A stretch of DNA of 64,000 nt from Kribbella kalugense (GCF_004365875.1 NZ_SODF01000003.1:1145199-1209198); one strand, 5' to 3'; positions 17,089 to 24,610 are shown, counted from the stretch's first letter. Made by a program: numbers and translations. The notes: a model not told the origin generated them from the sequence alone.

Positions 17089-17331
17089 GTGCCGAAGCCC
17101 CGCAGCGGTGATCCGGCGGACCAGCTCGCGGCTGGAGACAGGTAGGGCGCCGGCGGCGACCAGGTCGTCGTAGCGGTCACTGGGTACGTCGTAGTGGTCG
17201 CGGTCGAAGCCGCGGGCCGGGATGCCGGCTGCCTTCGCGAACGCGTGCAGCTCCTCGTAGGACTCGTCGCTGACCAGGTGGGACCAGACTCTGTTCCAGG
17301 CCGGCCACGCCGGTGGGTCGATGAGGATCAT
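17065..17331 (-). CDS. DUF4031-family small protein
   Basis: An 88-residue protein of the DUF4031 family, recognised by its opening MILIDPPAWPAW and the central GFDRDHYDVPSDRYDDLVAAGA. No biochemical function is established. The start is the ATG at 17331, overlapping the stop of cutC by ATGA; a longer in-frame extension (to 17634) only shadows cutC. Co-occurrence with cutC suggests a linked role. The 3' end runs into the tuf terminator. Confidence 0.85.
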   Translation of the reverse strand: MILIDPPAWPAWNRVWSHLVSDESYEELHAFAKAAGIPARGFDRDHYDVPSDRYDDLVAAGALPVSSRELVRRITAAGLRHRKRPPTE

Positions 17332-18032
17332 TCGCGCGCGTCCTGGGCGTCGAGCAGGTTGCGCCAGGAACGGACGAAACGGGAGTTCACGTACGCCTTG
17401 GTCCACGAGCCGTCCTGGCGGACCGACGTACCGACGTGAAAACGCCGTACGCCGCTCTGGAACAGCCATGGCACGTGCTCCGGCTGCAGACCACCACCGG
17501 CCATCATCACGCCGGCCACCGCGGGGTCCTCCTTGGCCAGCTTGCACAGGTCGTCCAGCCCGTGGCTGACACCGATCGACGAGCCGGCCGTCAGCACGCA
17601 GTCCAGACCGGGCAGGGTCCGCAATGCGCGCCACGCCGTCTGCTGCTCGAGTACGGCGTCAATGGCGCGGTGGAACGTCCACGGCGTACCGGCGAACGTG
17701 CTGGTCAGCGCAGCCACCGAGTGGACGTCCACCTGGTTGTCCGGGGTCAGGAACCCGAGCACGAACCCGTCCGCGCCGGCAGACAGGTACGACTGCGCCA
17801 TCGCGGTCAGCCGGTTCAGCTCGGCGCCGTTCGTGGTGAACGAGTTCTCCAGCCGCAGCATCACCCGCAACGGCAGGTCGGTCACCCGCCGGATCGCACT
17901 GACGGTCGACACCGACGGACAGAGCCCGTCCGCCTCCATCGAGGCGCACAGCTCCAGCCGATCCGCCCCACCCTCCTGCGCCGCCTCCGCATCCGCCGGA
18001 TGCAGCGCGATGATCTCCAGCAACGAACCCAT
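17328..18032 (-). CDS. cutC: CutC-family protein (copper homeostasis type)
   Basis: A 234-residue TIM-barrel protein of the CutC family, with the N-terminal EIIALHPADAEAAQEGGADRLELC and later FTPDNQVD-like and TFHRAID motifs that line the barrel mouth. CutC was first linked to copper tolerance in E. coli, but its actual activity remains uncertain. It forms an operon with the DUF4031 gene. ATG at 18032 is preferred to the upstream GTG at 18050 because the conserved family start follows it and GGGAAG lies upstream. It diverges from the lacI-type gene across a 107-base region with an operator. Confidence 0.88.
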   Translation of the reverse strand: MGSLLEIIALHPADAEAAQEGGADRLELCASMEADGLCPSVSTVSAIRRVTDLPLRVMLRLENSFTTNGAELNRLTAMAQSYLSAGADGFVLGFLTPDNQVDVHSVAALTSTFAGTPWTFHRAIDAVLEQQTAWRALRTLPGLDCVLTAGSSIGVSHGLDDLCKLAKEDPAVAGVMMAGGGLQPEHVPWLFQSGVRRFHVGTSVRQDGSWTKAYVNSRFVRSWRNLLDAQDARE

Positions 18033-18084
18033 GTAGCTATCTTCCCGCACCCGCCGGAATTTGGTGTTGCACTCGCCGCCAGGC

Positions 18085-18128
18085 TTCTGTATCGTTTTTC
18101 TAGAACGATTTAGAAGATCGATACAGAA
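18085..18128. promoter_or_regulatory. Nested operators ahead of the LacI-type gene
   Basis: TTCTGTATCG (18085-18094) and CGATACAGAA (18119-18128) are a perfect 10-bp inverted repeat 24 bp apart. Inside lie TCTAGAACGATTTAGA (18099-18114), a LacI-type dyad with central CG, and the ATCGTT/AACGAT pair (18091-18096, 18104-18109). The stretch is A+T-rich and abuts the AAGGAGGT ribosome site at 18126-18133. Autoregulation is likely, and possibly control of cutC. Confidence 0.6.
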
Positions 18129-18139
18129 GGAGGTGCGAG

Positions 18140-19177
18140 ATGGCCGGAGTGACGCTGAAGACCGTGGCCAAGGCCGTGGGCGTGTCGCCGTCGACGGTGT
18201 CGAACGCGTACAACAAGCCCGACCAGCTCTCCACCACCCTCCGCGAGCGGATCATGGCCGCCGCGCAGGAGCTCGGGTACGCCGGACCGGACGCGTCGGC
18301 ACGCGCTCTACGCAGCGGCAAGGCCGGCGCGATCGGCGTGCTGTTCACCGACAAGCTGGCCTACGCCTTCTCGGACCCGTACGCGGTCGGCTTCCTGGCC
18401 GGGCTCGCGGAGGTCGCCGAGGAGTTCGCCACCAGCCTGCTGTTGATGCCACTCAGCTCGACCGACATCGCCGGCGGCAGCAACGCCGTACAGCAAGCGG
18501 CGATCGACGGGGCTGCGATCTTCTGCGTGCCCGGCGGCCACCCGGCGCTCGAGATCCTGGCCAACCGCGGGATTCCCGCAGTCTCCACCGATCGGGGCGA
18601 CCACCCGGCCCTGTCCTGGGTCGCGATCGACGAGGTGGAGGCGGCCGCACAACTGGGCGAGCACCTGGCCCGGCTCGGCCACCGCGACGTCGTCGTACTG
18701 GTCGACAACGCCCAGGCCGCCGGCGGCCGTCCGGTCGAACTGACACCCGACGAGGTCGGGTACACCGACTGCGAGCTGCGGATCCGCGGCCTGCAGAAGG
18801 CCATGCCGGACGCGCGGCTGCGGATCGTCTCCGGCGGGCACAACGCGTTCGCCTCCGGCCAGCGGGGCGCGGAGTACGCGCTCGACTCGCAGGACCGGCC
18901 GACCGCGATCGTCGGACTGAGCGACGTCCAGGCGCTCGGCGCCCTGGAAGCGATGAAGGTCCGGGGGCTGACCCCCGGTCGCGATCTGACCCTGGCCGGG
19001 TTCGACGACATCCCGGCCGCGGAGACTGCCGGACTGACCACAGTCCGCCAGCCGATCAAGGACAAAGGACGTGCGGTCGGGCGGATTCTGCTCGACCCGG
19101 CCGTCACCGAGCGCCAACTGCTGATGCCGACCAGGCTGATCGTCCGCTCCAGCAGCGGACCGGCACCCAAGCGCTGA
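18140..19177 (+). CDS. LacI-family transcriptional regulator
   Basis: A 345-residue regulator. The N-terminal helix-turn-helix and hinge read VTLKTVAKAVGVSPSTVSNAYN (about 4-25), followed by a periplasmic-binding-protein-like effector domain that would bind a sugar or related ligand, with the usual TLAGFDDIPAAE near 280-290. An ideal Shine-Dalgarno sequence (AAGGAGGT) stands seven bases before the ATG. No sugar-use operon is adjacent; the only nearby target is cutC, across the operator region. A hairpin follows the stop. Confidence 0.9.
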   Translation: MAGVTLKTVAKAVGVSPSTVSNAYNKPDQLSTTLRERIMAAAQELGYAGPDASARALRSGKAGAIGVLFTDKLAYAFSDPYAVGFLAGLAEVAEEFATSLLLMPLSSTDIAGGSNAVQQAAIDGAAIFCVPGGHPALEILANRGIPAVSTDRGDHPALSWVAIDEVEAAAQLGEHLARLGHRDVVVLVDNAQAAGGRPVELTPDEVGYTDCELRIRGLQKAMPDARLRIVSGGHNAFASGQRGAEYALDSQDRPTAIVGLSDVQALGALEAMKVRGLTPGRDLTLAGFDDIPAAETAGLTTVRQPIKDKGRAVGRILLDPAVTERQLLMPTRLIVRSSSGPAPKR

Positions 19178-19191
19178 CAACTCCAGATACC

Positions 19192-19217
19192 ACCCAGGAC
19201 CACACCGGTCCCTGGGT
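19192..19217 (+). terminator. Hairpin after the lacI-type gene
   Basis: ACCCAGG-ACC pairs with GGT-CCCTGGGT around a 5-nt loop with a one-base bulge. There is no U-run, so termination would be inefficient; the small ORF downstream may be read through. Confidence 0.4.
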
Positions 19218-19250
19218 CGACCGAACACGCTCTCAGGAGGGAGCAGAACC

Positions 19251-19460
19251 ATGTACCTCACGCCCGGCAACACCGCTGTCGAGAACGCTCGCAGCCTCTC
19301 CCAGTCCGCCCTCCCGAACGCTCCCCAGGTGTACGACGAGCCCGCCCCGCGTCGCACTCTCCCGGTCCGAGCCCGCCTCAGCGCCGTACTCCGCTCCGCC
19401 GCCGAACGCGAACTCCGCCTCGCCAACCGAATCGACCCCACCTGCACCACAACCGCCTGA
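19251..19460 (+). CDS. Small basic protein of unknown function
   Basis: A 69-residue frame beginning MYLTPGNTAVENARS, preceded by a good ribosome site (AGGAGGG at 19236-19242). It contains an Arg/Ala-rich stretch (RARLSAVLRSAAERELRLANR) that would form a basic helix. No family is recognised. The ribosome site and codon bias suggest a real gene; it may belong to the lacI-type transcript. Confidence 0.5.
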   Translation: MYLTPGNTAVENARSLSQSALPNAPQVYDEPAPRRTLPVRARLSAVLRSAAERELRLANRIDPTCTTTA

Positions 19461-19477
19461 CCCCTTGCCCTCTCACC

Positions 19478-19621
19478 TGGAGGGTTGCCCCCTCAACTTC
19501 CGACGGGGCAACCCTCCAACTCGGCGGGCGACCCTCCGACTCGATAGGCAACCCTCCAACTCGGTGGGCGCCCATTGAGTTGGAGGGTTGCCCATTGAGA
19601 ATCTGAGGGGGCAACCCTCCA
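19478..19621. repeat. Array of inverted repeats built on GGCAACCCTCCAACTC
   Basis: Six copies of one short motif occur in alternating orientation. TGGAGGGTTGCCCC (19478-19491) pairs with GGGGCAACCCTCCA (19505-19518). A 16-bp arm at 19547-19562 pairs perfectly with 19577-19592. The latter can also pair with 19609-19621 (GGGCAACCCTCCA). One diverged copy lies at 19527-19543. The array fills the gap between two small genes and contains no credible ORF. Confidence 0.85.
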
Positions 19622-19676
19622 GCTGAGAGGGCAACCGCGTGGGTTTTGTCGGTGCCGTCTGGCACTCTGAAGGGCG

Positions 19677-20021
19677 ATGAGTGAGCCAGGGGTGTTACTG
19701 AGTGCGCGAGCCATGGTCTTGCATGACCTGGCTGCGCGGGGTTTTGACGACGCGGTGATGGTCTCTCTCTTGGAGGACGCCGTGGCCGGTCGTCAGTGGT
19801 GGCTTGACCAGTGGCCCGACGGCGCCGAGCACATCGCCGGACTGGTTGCGCAGGACGTCCAGGACCGCCTGGTCGACTCCGGTGTGCGCTGGCCGCGCTG
19901 CACAGCCTGCGACGACCTCCACGACCACGAGCTCCGGATCGAACCAGAGCTGGGCCCCGACCCGCAGTGGGTCTGCGAGCGTGCCGGCATCGCGGTCGCA
20001 CCCCTGGGACATCTGACCTAA
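19677..20021 (+). CDS. Hypothetical protein with possible zinc site
   Basis: A 114-residue acidic protein with no recognised family. Its second half has RWPRCTACDDLHDHELRIEP and a later WVCERAG, so Cys-x-x-Cys, two histidines and a third Cys could bind a metal. The first half is helical (AMVLHDLAARGFDDAVMVSLLEDAV). The gene follows the hairpin array and precedes the copper-oxidase operon. GAAGGG lies upstream of the ATG. Confidence 0.6.
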   Translation: MSEPGVLLSARAMVLHDLAARGFDDAVMVSLLEDAVAGRQWWLDQWPDGAEHIAGLVAQDVQDRLVDSGVRWPRCTACDDLHDHELRIEPELGPDPQWVCERAGIAVAPLGHLT

Positions 20022-20052
20022 CCCCTCCGGGTGATACCTGATTGCCCTACAT

Positions 20053-20068
20053 GTAGCCAGGCTACTAT
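20053..20068. promoter_or_regulatory. Operator/promoter of the multicopper oxidase operon
   Basis: GTAGCC and GGCTAC form a perfect dyad with one central base (20053-20065), overlapping the palindrome CTACATGTAG (20047-20056). TACTAT at 20063-20068 fits a -10 box, so a repressor bound here would block transcription. The regulator is not identified; a copper-responsive one would make sense (inference). Confidence 0.5.
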
Positions 20069-20079
20069 TGTCTGTCTAC

Positions 20080-20448
20080 ATGAGGTCCTTGAACGTGCTC
20101 CGGGTGACGGCCGGCGTGCATGCGGTGGCGATCTGTATGCAGCCGGTGCTCGCCGGCCTGTACCTGAACGGGTCGCCGTCCGGCCTTCGGATGCACGAGC
20201 CGATCGGGCTCGGCATCGTCTTTCTCGGGCTCTTCCAGTTGCTGATGGCAACGATCTGGTGGCGCTCGGGTGGACGCTGGACCGTACCGGCGGTGAGCTT
20301 GCTGATCACCGCTGCCGAGGTCGTCCAGACCTCGATGGGCTACAGCCGCCAACTGGCGATCCACATCCCACTAGGCATCGCCCTCGTCGCCGGCACACTC
20401 GCCTTCGCCTTCTGGACAATCCGCGAACGCCAGGGGGTGAGCGCATGA
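20080..20448 (+). CDS. Small four-helix membrane protein (His-bearing), MCO partner
   Basis: A 122-residue membrane protein with about four hydrophobic helices. His14 in the first helix, His39 in MHEPIG and His95 in AIHIPLG, together with Glu80, are at positions matched in the next gene's product (His28, His54, His111, Glu96), so they are probably structural or metal/heme ligands. The ATG at 20080 is taken as start; a TTG lies four codons upstream. It overlaps the next gene by ATGA. Its role in the operon is unknown, but coupling to a multicopper oxidase suggests electron or copper transfer at the membrane. Confidence 0.75.
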   Translation: MRSLNVLRVTAGVHAVAICMQPVLAGLYLNGSPSGLRMHEPIGLGIVFLGLFQLLMATIWWRSGGRWTVPAVSLLITAAEVVQTSMGYSRQLAIHIPLGIALVAGTLAFAFWTIRERQGVSA

Positions 20449-20876
20449 CCGCCCTAGCAGTAGAGCCGACCAAGGTACGTCGACCACGCGTCAGCCTTCA
20501 GCTGCTCCGGATCACCCTGGTCCTGCACACAACGCTCGTGATCGCCCAGCCGATCGCGGCCGGCTACTTCCTGGCCGGCAACGTCGACGCGATGACCAAC
20601 ATCCACAGCCCGATCGGCGGATCGCTCTGGATGGTCGCGTTCATCCAGACCATCGTCGCCGCGTGCTACACGTTCGCCGGCCGCGGCCGGATCTGGCCGA
20701 CCGTCGCGTCCGCGCTTCTGATCGTCGCGGAGCTCACCCAGATCGTCTACGGGTACGCGCAGAACTTCGCAGTACACATCCCGCTCGGCACCGCCATCGT
20801 GACCGCCGTCATCTGGATGACGGTCTGGTCGTTCCGTTCCACCGCACGCCTGAGTCGCCGGGAGGCGAAGCGATGA
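20445..20876 (+). CDS. Small four-helix membrane protein, paralogue of the preceding gene
   Basis: A 143-residue membrane protein with four hydrophobic helices and the conserved pattern His28 (first helix), IHSPIG with His54, AELTQ with Glu96, and AVHIPLG with His111. It is a diverged duplicate of the product of 20080 and may form a heterodimer with it. The frame stays open far upstream, but the ATG at 20445 overlaps the preceding stop and starts the conserved region. It overlaps the oxidase gene by ATGA (20873-20876). It is not assigned to a named family. Confidence 0.75.
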   Translation: MTALAVEPTKVRRPRVSLQLLRITLVLHTTLVIAQPIAAGYFLAGNVDAMTNIHSPIGGSLWMVAFIQTIVAACYTFAGRGRIWPTVASALLIVAELTQIVYGYAQNFAVHIPLGTAIVTAVIWMTVWSFRSTARLSRREAKR

Positions 20877-22375
20877 AGTTGTCCCGCCGCGGATTCCTAG
20901 TCGCGACCGCCGCCCTGACCCTGACCAGCTGCGGCCAGGAAGCCAAGCCCGCGCAGGCCGGCGAACTCCTGCGCAGCAAGGCGAAACTCCCCGCACCGTT
21001 CCAGGTCCCGCTACCGATTCCGCCGGTGAAGAAGCCGCTCCGCTCGGACGCCAAGGCGGACTACTTCCGAGTCGTCCAGCGCAAGGCGAGCATCGAGATC
21101 CTCCCCGGCCTCAAGACCGAGGTGATGGGGTACGACGGCCTGCTGCCCGGACCCACCTTCGACGTACGCAGCGGCCGCACGACCGTCGTCGAGCAGGTCA
21201 ACCAGCTCGACGTGTCGACCGTGGTCCACCTGCACGGCGGCCACACCCCCGCCCCGAGCGACGGCTGGCCGCTCGACATGATCATGCCCACGAACGGCGA
21301 GCACTCTGGCCAGCACATGGCAGGCGATATGTCGATGGGCAGCCGCACGTACACCTATCCGAACACCCAGCGCGCCGCGACGCTCTGGTACCACGACCAC
21401 ACGATGGACTACACCGCTCCACAGGTCTATCGAGGACTGTTCGGTCTGCACATCATCCGCGACGACGAGGAGGACAATCTCCCGCTGCCGAAGGGTGATC
21501 GGGAGATCCCGCTCGTGATCGCGGACCGCGCGTTCGACGCCGACGGTTCGTTCCTGTACCCCGCCCTGCCAGATGGTCCCGGCGTCCAACCGGCGTACAT
21601 GGAAGGTGTCGTCGCCGACGTCACGCTGGTCAACGGCGCGCCCTGGCCAGTGCACGAGGTGGACGCGGTCCGCTACCGGTTCCGCGTTCTCAACGCCAGC
21701 AATGCCCGTCGGTACGAGCTCGGGTTCGACAAAGGTCCGGCGAAGTTCGTCCAGATCGGGAGCGACGGCGGTCTGCTCGACAAGCCGGTCGAGCACAAGA
21801 CCCTGGTGATCGCGCCGGCCGAGCGGTTCGACGTGATCGTGGACTTCTCGCAGTACCAGCCGGGCGACGAGGTCACGGTCGTCAACAGGCTCGACAGCAA
21901 CGCCAACGTCCTGCGCTTCAAGATCGCCCGCAAGGCCGTCGACGACAGCAGCATCCCGGCCAAGCTCTCGTTGTACGCCGTAATGCCCCGGCCGAGCGGC
22001 GTCGTACGGAGGGAGTGGCGGTTCCGCCGTGGCAGCGACGGTGACCATCGGGGCTGGACGATCAACGGGAAGGCATTCGATCCCGCGGTAATGCAGGCGC
22101 AGGTGAAGCTGGATCAGTACGAGATCTGGACGTTCGTCACCGACGTACACCACCCTGTGCACGTCCACCTCGCGCCGTTCCAGGTGCTCAGTCGTGGCGG
22201 TAAGGCGAAGGTCGCCGAGTTCGACCACGGCTGGAAGGACACGGTCGACATCCGCCCCGCCGAGGTGGTCGAGGTCCTGGTCAGATTCACCGCCCACAAG
22301 GGGAAGTACCTGATCCACTGCCACAACCTCGAGCACGAGGACATGGCCATGATGGCCGCCTTCGAAACGATCTAA
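20873..22375 (+). CDS. Multicopper oxidase, CotA/bilirubin-oxidase type, Tat lipoprotein
   Basis: A 500-residue three-domain oxidase that couples one-electron oxidations to reduction of O2 to water. A Tat signal (SRRGFLV) ends in a lipobox with Cys20, so it is folded before export and tethered outside. All copper motifs are present: HLHGGH (119-124), WYHDHT (172-177), HPVHVH (427-432) and HCHNLEHEDM with Cys483, His488 and axial Met493. A His/Met-rich loop near 144-156 (HSGQHMAGDMSM) could bind extra copper, as in cuprous oxidases. It is the last gene of the operon and overlaps the converging clp-like gene by four bases. Confidence 0.92.
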   Translation: MKLSRRGFLVATAALTLTSCGQEAKPAQAGELLRSKAKLPAPFQVPLPIPPVKKPLRSDAKADYFRVVQRKASIEILPGLKTEVMGYDGLLPGPTFDVRSGRTTVVEQVNQLDVSTVVHLHGGHTPAPSDGWPLDMIMPTNGEHSGQHMAGDMSMGSRTYTYPNTQRAATLWYHDHTMDYTAPQVYRGLFGLHIIRDDEEDNLPLPKGDREIPLVIADRAFDADGSFLYPALPDGPGVQPAYMEGVVADVTLVNGAPWPVHEVDAVRYRFRVLNASNARRYELGFDKGPAKFVQIGSDGGLLDKPVEHKTLVIAPAERFDVIVDFSQYQPGDEVTVVNRLDSNANVLRFKIARKAVDDSSIPAKLSLYAVMPRPSGVVRREWRFRRGSDGDHRGWTINGKAFDPAVMQAQVKLDQYEIWTFVTDVHHPVHVHLAPFQVLSRGGKAKVAEFDHGWKDTVDIRPAEVVEVLVRFTAHKGKYLIHCHNLEHEDMAMMAAFETI

Positions 22376-22854
22376 CGATTGCCGGAGGCCAGGGCCTCAC
22401 GGGCTTTGGTGTGCAGGGTTGCGCGGTCTACGCCGGCTGCGTCCAAGGTGCGGGCCACTCGGCCGCGGTCGGTGTCGAGCAGACCGACCAGGATGCGCAT
22501 CGGGCCGATCCGGCCGGGGCCGAGCTTCGGCGGGGCGTCCATCGCGCGCTTGAGCAGCAGTTTGGTCGACTCACCGATGTGCGGGTCGTGACCCCGGTCA
22601 GGTGTTGCTTCCGGCAACAGTCCCATCCGGACCGCGATCCCGGCGACGGCCAGGCTCTGCTCCCACTCGCGGTTCAAGGCGGTCCGGATCGCCTCCTCGG
22701 ACAGCCCTTCTTCGGTTAGCAGTTGTGCGGCCGACGACTCCCGCATGCCGGCCAGCGCGAGCAGCACGTGCTCGGCCTCGATCGTCCGGGAGCCGTCGCG
22801 GCGGGCTTCGTCGCGTGCGGCCCGTACCAGGATCGAGCGAACATCCGTTGACAT
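22372..22854 (-). CDS. Clp N-terminal-domain protein
   Basis: A 160-residue protein made of two Clp_N repeats: EAEHVLLALAG with ALNREWEQ, then IGESTKLLLKRAM with ILVGLLD. In ClpA/ClpC this domain binds adaptors and substrates; here the ATPase modules are absent, as in the stand-alone ClpC-like adaptors of actinomycetes. Its ATG overlaps the stop of the small HTH gene upstream (TGATG), so the two are coupled. The partner protease subunit is not encoded nearby. A regulatory or adaptor role is inferred. Confidence 0.85.
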   Translation of the reverse strand: MSTDVRSILVRAARDEARRDGSRTIEAEHVLLALAGMRESSAAQLLTEEGLSEEAIRTALNREWEQSLAVAGIAVRMGLLPEATPDRGHDPHIGESTKLLLKRAMDAPPKLGPGRIGPMRILVGLLDTDRGRVARTLDAAGVDRATLHTKAREALASGNR

Positions 22855-23078
22855 CAGCGCCTCCTCAGGGCAACCCCGGCGGCGAGCAGCCGCCGGGCAT
22901 GTTTCTTGTGCACGGCCTGCCGGGTGACCCCCAGCACCTCGGCCACCTCGGACCAGCTCCAGCCGGACCGCATCGCGCGCTCCACCTGGCTGTCCTCCAG
23001 CCGGTCGGCCAGCCGGCGCAACGCCACCACCGCGGCCAGTCCGGCTGCAGGGTCCTCGGGATCCACCAACTCCGTCAT
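22854..23078 (-). CDS. Small helix-turn-helix DNA-binding protein
   Basis: A 74-residue protein ending in a helix-turn-helix of the sigma-region-4/AsnC-like kind (SWSEVAEVLGVTRQAVHKKHARRL). It is paired with the Clp_N gene, an association seen in other actinomycetes. Its ATG lies within one arm of a large palindrome, which makes autoregulation very likely. The transcript is probably leaderless. Confidence 0.82.
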   Translation of the reverse strand: MTELVDPEDPAAGLAAVVALRRLADRLEDSQVERAMRSGWSWSEVAEVLGVTRQAVHKKHARRLLAAGVALRRR

Positions 23079-23129
23079 ATAAGCAACTTAGGTTGACAAC
23101 CTCGTCTTGTCAACCAGAGTTGCTTATAT
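23077..23129 (-). promoter_or_regulatory. Nested palindrome and leaderless promoter of the HTH/Clp_N operon
   Basis: ATATAAGCAACT (23077-23088) and AGTTGCTTATAT (23118-23129) are a perfect 12-bp inverted repeat. Inside it GGTTGACAA (23091-23099) and TTGTCAACC (23107-23115) form a second perfect one. On the minus strand TTGACA, a 17-bp spacer and TAAGTT make a good promoter within the dyads. The -10 box is close to the ATG. Confidence 0.75.
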
Positions 23130-23136
23130 CGACGGC

Positions 23137-23181
23137 TTGACGACCGCGACCACACCTTCCTATAGTCAACACATCAGTTGA
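23137..23181 (+). promoter_or_regulatory. Promoter and operator of the arsR-SRPBCC-RibD-like operon
   Basis: TTGACG (23137-23142), an 18-bp spacer and TATAGT (23161-23166) form a sigma-A-like promoter. TCAAC and GTTGA (23166-23170, 23177-23181) flank ACATCA as a short dyad just after the -10 box, a likely ArsR site. Confidence 0.6.
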
Positions 23182-23202
23182 TCAAGGGAACGGTTGATAA
23201 AG

Positions 23203-23532
23203 ATGGCAGTTGATGACGGTCAGCTCGACCGGGCGTTCGCGGCACTCGCGGATCCGGTCCGGCGGGCGATGATCGCGCGACTGTCGCGCGGGCCGGCCAC
23301 GGTGAACGAGCTGGCCGAACCGTTCCCGATCACCAAGCAGGCGGTGTCGCGGCACATCCAGGTGCTCGAGGCCGCCGGCCTGATCACCCGGACCAGGGAC
23401 GGCCAGCGCCGCCCGTGCCACCTGGTACCGGCTGCCCTCGAAGCACTGACGAGCTGGATCGACGAGTACCGGCTCGAAACCGAACGCCGCTTCCGCAAGA
23501 TGGAGGCGCTATTGAAGGAGCAATCGAAATGA
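23203..23532 (+). CDS. ArsR-family regulator (SRPBCC-operon type)
   Basis: A 109-residue winged-helix protein with FAALADPVRRAMIARLSRGPATVNELAEPF and the recognition helix KQAVSRHIQVLEAAGL. No metal-binding Cys pair is present. This is the subgroup that precedes SRPBCC (AHSA1-like) genes in many actinomycetes. The ATG at 23203 is chosen over an in-frame TTG nine bases upstream. It overlaps the next gene by ATGA. Confidence 0.88.
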   Translation: MAVDDGQLDRAFAALADPVRRAMIARLSRGPATVNELAEPFPITKQAVSRHIQVLEAAGLITRTRDGQRRPCHLVPAALEALTSWIDEYRLETERRFRKMEALLKEQSK

Positions 23533-23999
23533 CCGGCACCGTCATCAACGCCCCCGCGGGCACTCCGTTCGTCGAGGTCACCCGCGAGTTCGCCGCCACC
23601 CCGGCGCAGCTGTTCAAGATCGTCTCCGACCGCGACCTGGTCACCGAGTGGCTCGGCCCGCGCGAGCTGGACGCCACCGTCGAGGAGTACGACGCCCGCA
23701 CCGGCGGCGCCTACCGCTACATCCACCGCGACGAGGCCGGTGAGTACGCCTTCCGCGGCGTCTTCCACACCGTCGAGCCGGACAAGCTGATCATCCAGAC
23801 CTTCGAGTTCGAAGGCGCCCCGGGCCAGGTGTGCATCGAGAAGATGACGCTCGAGCCGACCGCGACCGGCGTCCGTTTCCACCAGCAGTCGGTGTTCCCG
23901 TCGGTCGAGTCCCGCGACCAGTTCATCGAGTCCGGCATGGAGCACGGCATCAACGACTCGATGGACCGTCTCGCCGAACTGCTCGCGAAAGAGAGCTGA
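23529..23999 (+). CDS. SRPBCC/AHSA1-like protein
   Basis: A 156-residue START-like protein with the pattern REFAATPAQLFKIVSDRDLVTEWLGP and GGAYRYIHRDEAGEYAFRG. The fold encloses a hydrophobic pocket; bacterial members are poorly characterised and may bind lipids or small molecules. Coupled to its ArsR gene by overlap and followed within three bases by a RibD-like gene, so the four genes form one operon. Confidence 0.87.
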   Translation: MTGTVINAPAGTPFVEVTREFAATPAQLFKIVSDRDLVTEWLGPRELDATVEEYDARTGGAYRYIHRDEAGEYAFRGVFHTVEPDKLIIQTFEFEGAPGQVCIEKMTLEPTATGVRFHQQSVFPSVESRDQFIESGMEHGINDSMDRLAELLAKES

Positions 24000-24002
24000 C
24001 TC

Positions 24003-24608
24003 ATGAGCCAGGTAGTTGTCGACATCTCGGTCTCACTGGACGGGTACGTCACCGGCCCCAACGTCGGCATCGACAACGGGCTCGGCGACGGCGGCATGAC
24101 CCTGCACGACTGGGTTTTCCACGGCAACGACGCCGATCGCGCCGTACTGGACGCCTCCTTCGAATCCACCGGCGCGGTCGTCCAGGGCCGGAACCTCTTC
24201 GACGTCATCGACGCCCCGAACGGCTGGAGCGACGAGATGGGGTACGGCGCGAAGCCGACCGGCGAGGTGAACCCGCCGATCTTCGTCGTCACACACGCAG
24301 CGCCGGAACATCCCCGGCTGGGCGATCGCTTCCACTTCGTCAGCAGTCCCGCGGAAGCGGTCGAGCAGGCGCTTGCGGTTGCCGATGGCAAGGATGTTGT
24401 CGTGATGGGCGGCGGCCAGATCTGTCACGAGGTGCTCGAGGCCGGGCTGGCCGACGTACTGCGGTTGCACCTGGCAACCGTCGTACTCGGCGACGGGACC
24501 CGGCTGTTCCCCGCCGAGGCCGCGCCGCCGGTCGGGCTGGAGCTGGTCGAGTGCATCTCCACGCCGGCCGCCCAGCACCTCACCTATCGAATCGTGAAGG
24601 AAAAGTAG
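24003..24608 (+). CDS. Dihydrofolate-reductase-fold (RibD C-terminal-like) protein
   Basis: A 201-residue protein of the RibD C-terminal/DHFR-like family (VVVDISVSLDGYVTGPN; GAVVQGRNLFDV; VVVMGGGQICHEVLEAGL). These proteins share the NADPH-binding fold of RibD reductase, but most stand-alone copies have no known substrate and should not be taken for folate enzymes. It is the third gene of the ArsR operon, and a second copy follows. Confidence 0.87.
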   Translation: MSQVVVDISVSLDGYVTGPNVGIDNGLGDGGMTLHDWVFHGNDADRAVLDASFESTGAVVQGRNLFDVIDAPNGWSDEMGYGAKPTGEVNPPIFVVTHAAPEHPRLGDRFHFVSSPAEAVEQALAVADGKDVVVMGGGQICHEVLEAGLADVLRLHLATVVLGDGTRLFPAEAAPPVGLELVECISTPAAQHLTYRIVKEK

Positions 24609-24610
24609 CC

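Noticed and set aside
17332..17634. Long N-terminal extension of the DUF4031 protein
   Set aside because: It is antiparallel-free but overlaps cutC in another frame and is Arg-rich; the domain starts at 17331.
18061..19578. A 505-codon plus frame overlapping the LacI-type gene
   Set aside because: It is out of frame with the recognised regulator, Arg-rich, and crosses the hairpin array; no ribosome site.
19478..19621. CRISPR array or IS terminal repeats
   Set aside because: Copies alternate in orientation with irregular gaps, and no transposase or cas gene is nearby.
21011..22336. A 441-codon frame antisense to the multicopper oxidase
   Set aside because: Shadow of the oxidase gene, with no recognisable domain.
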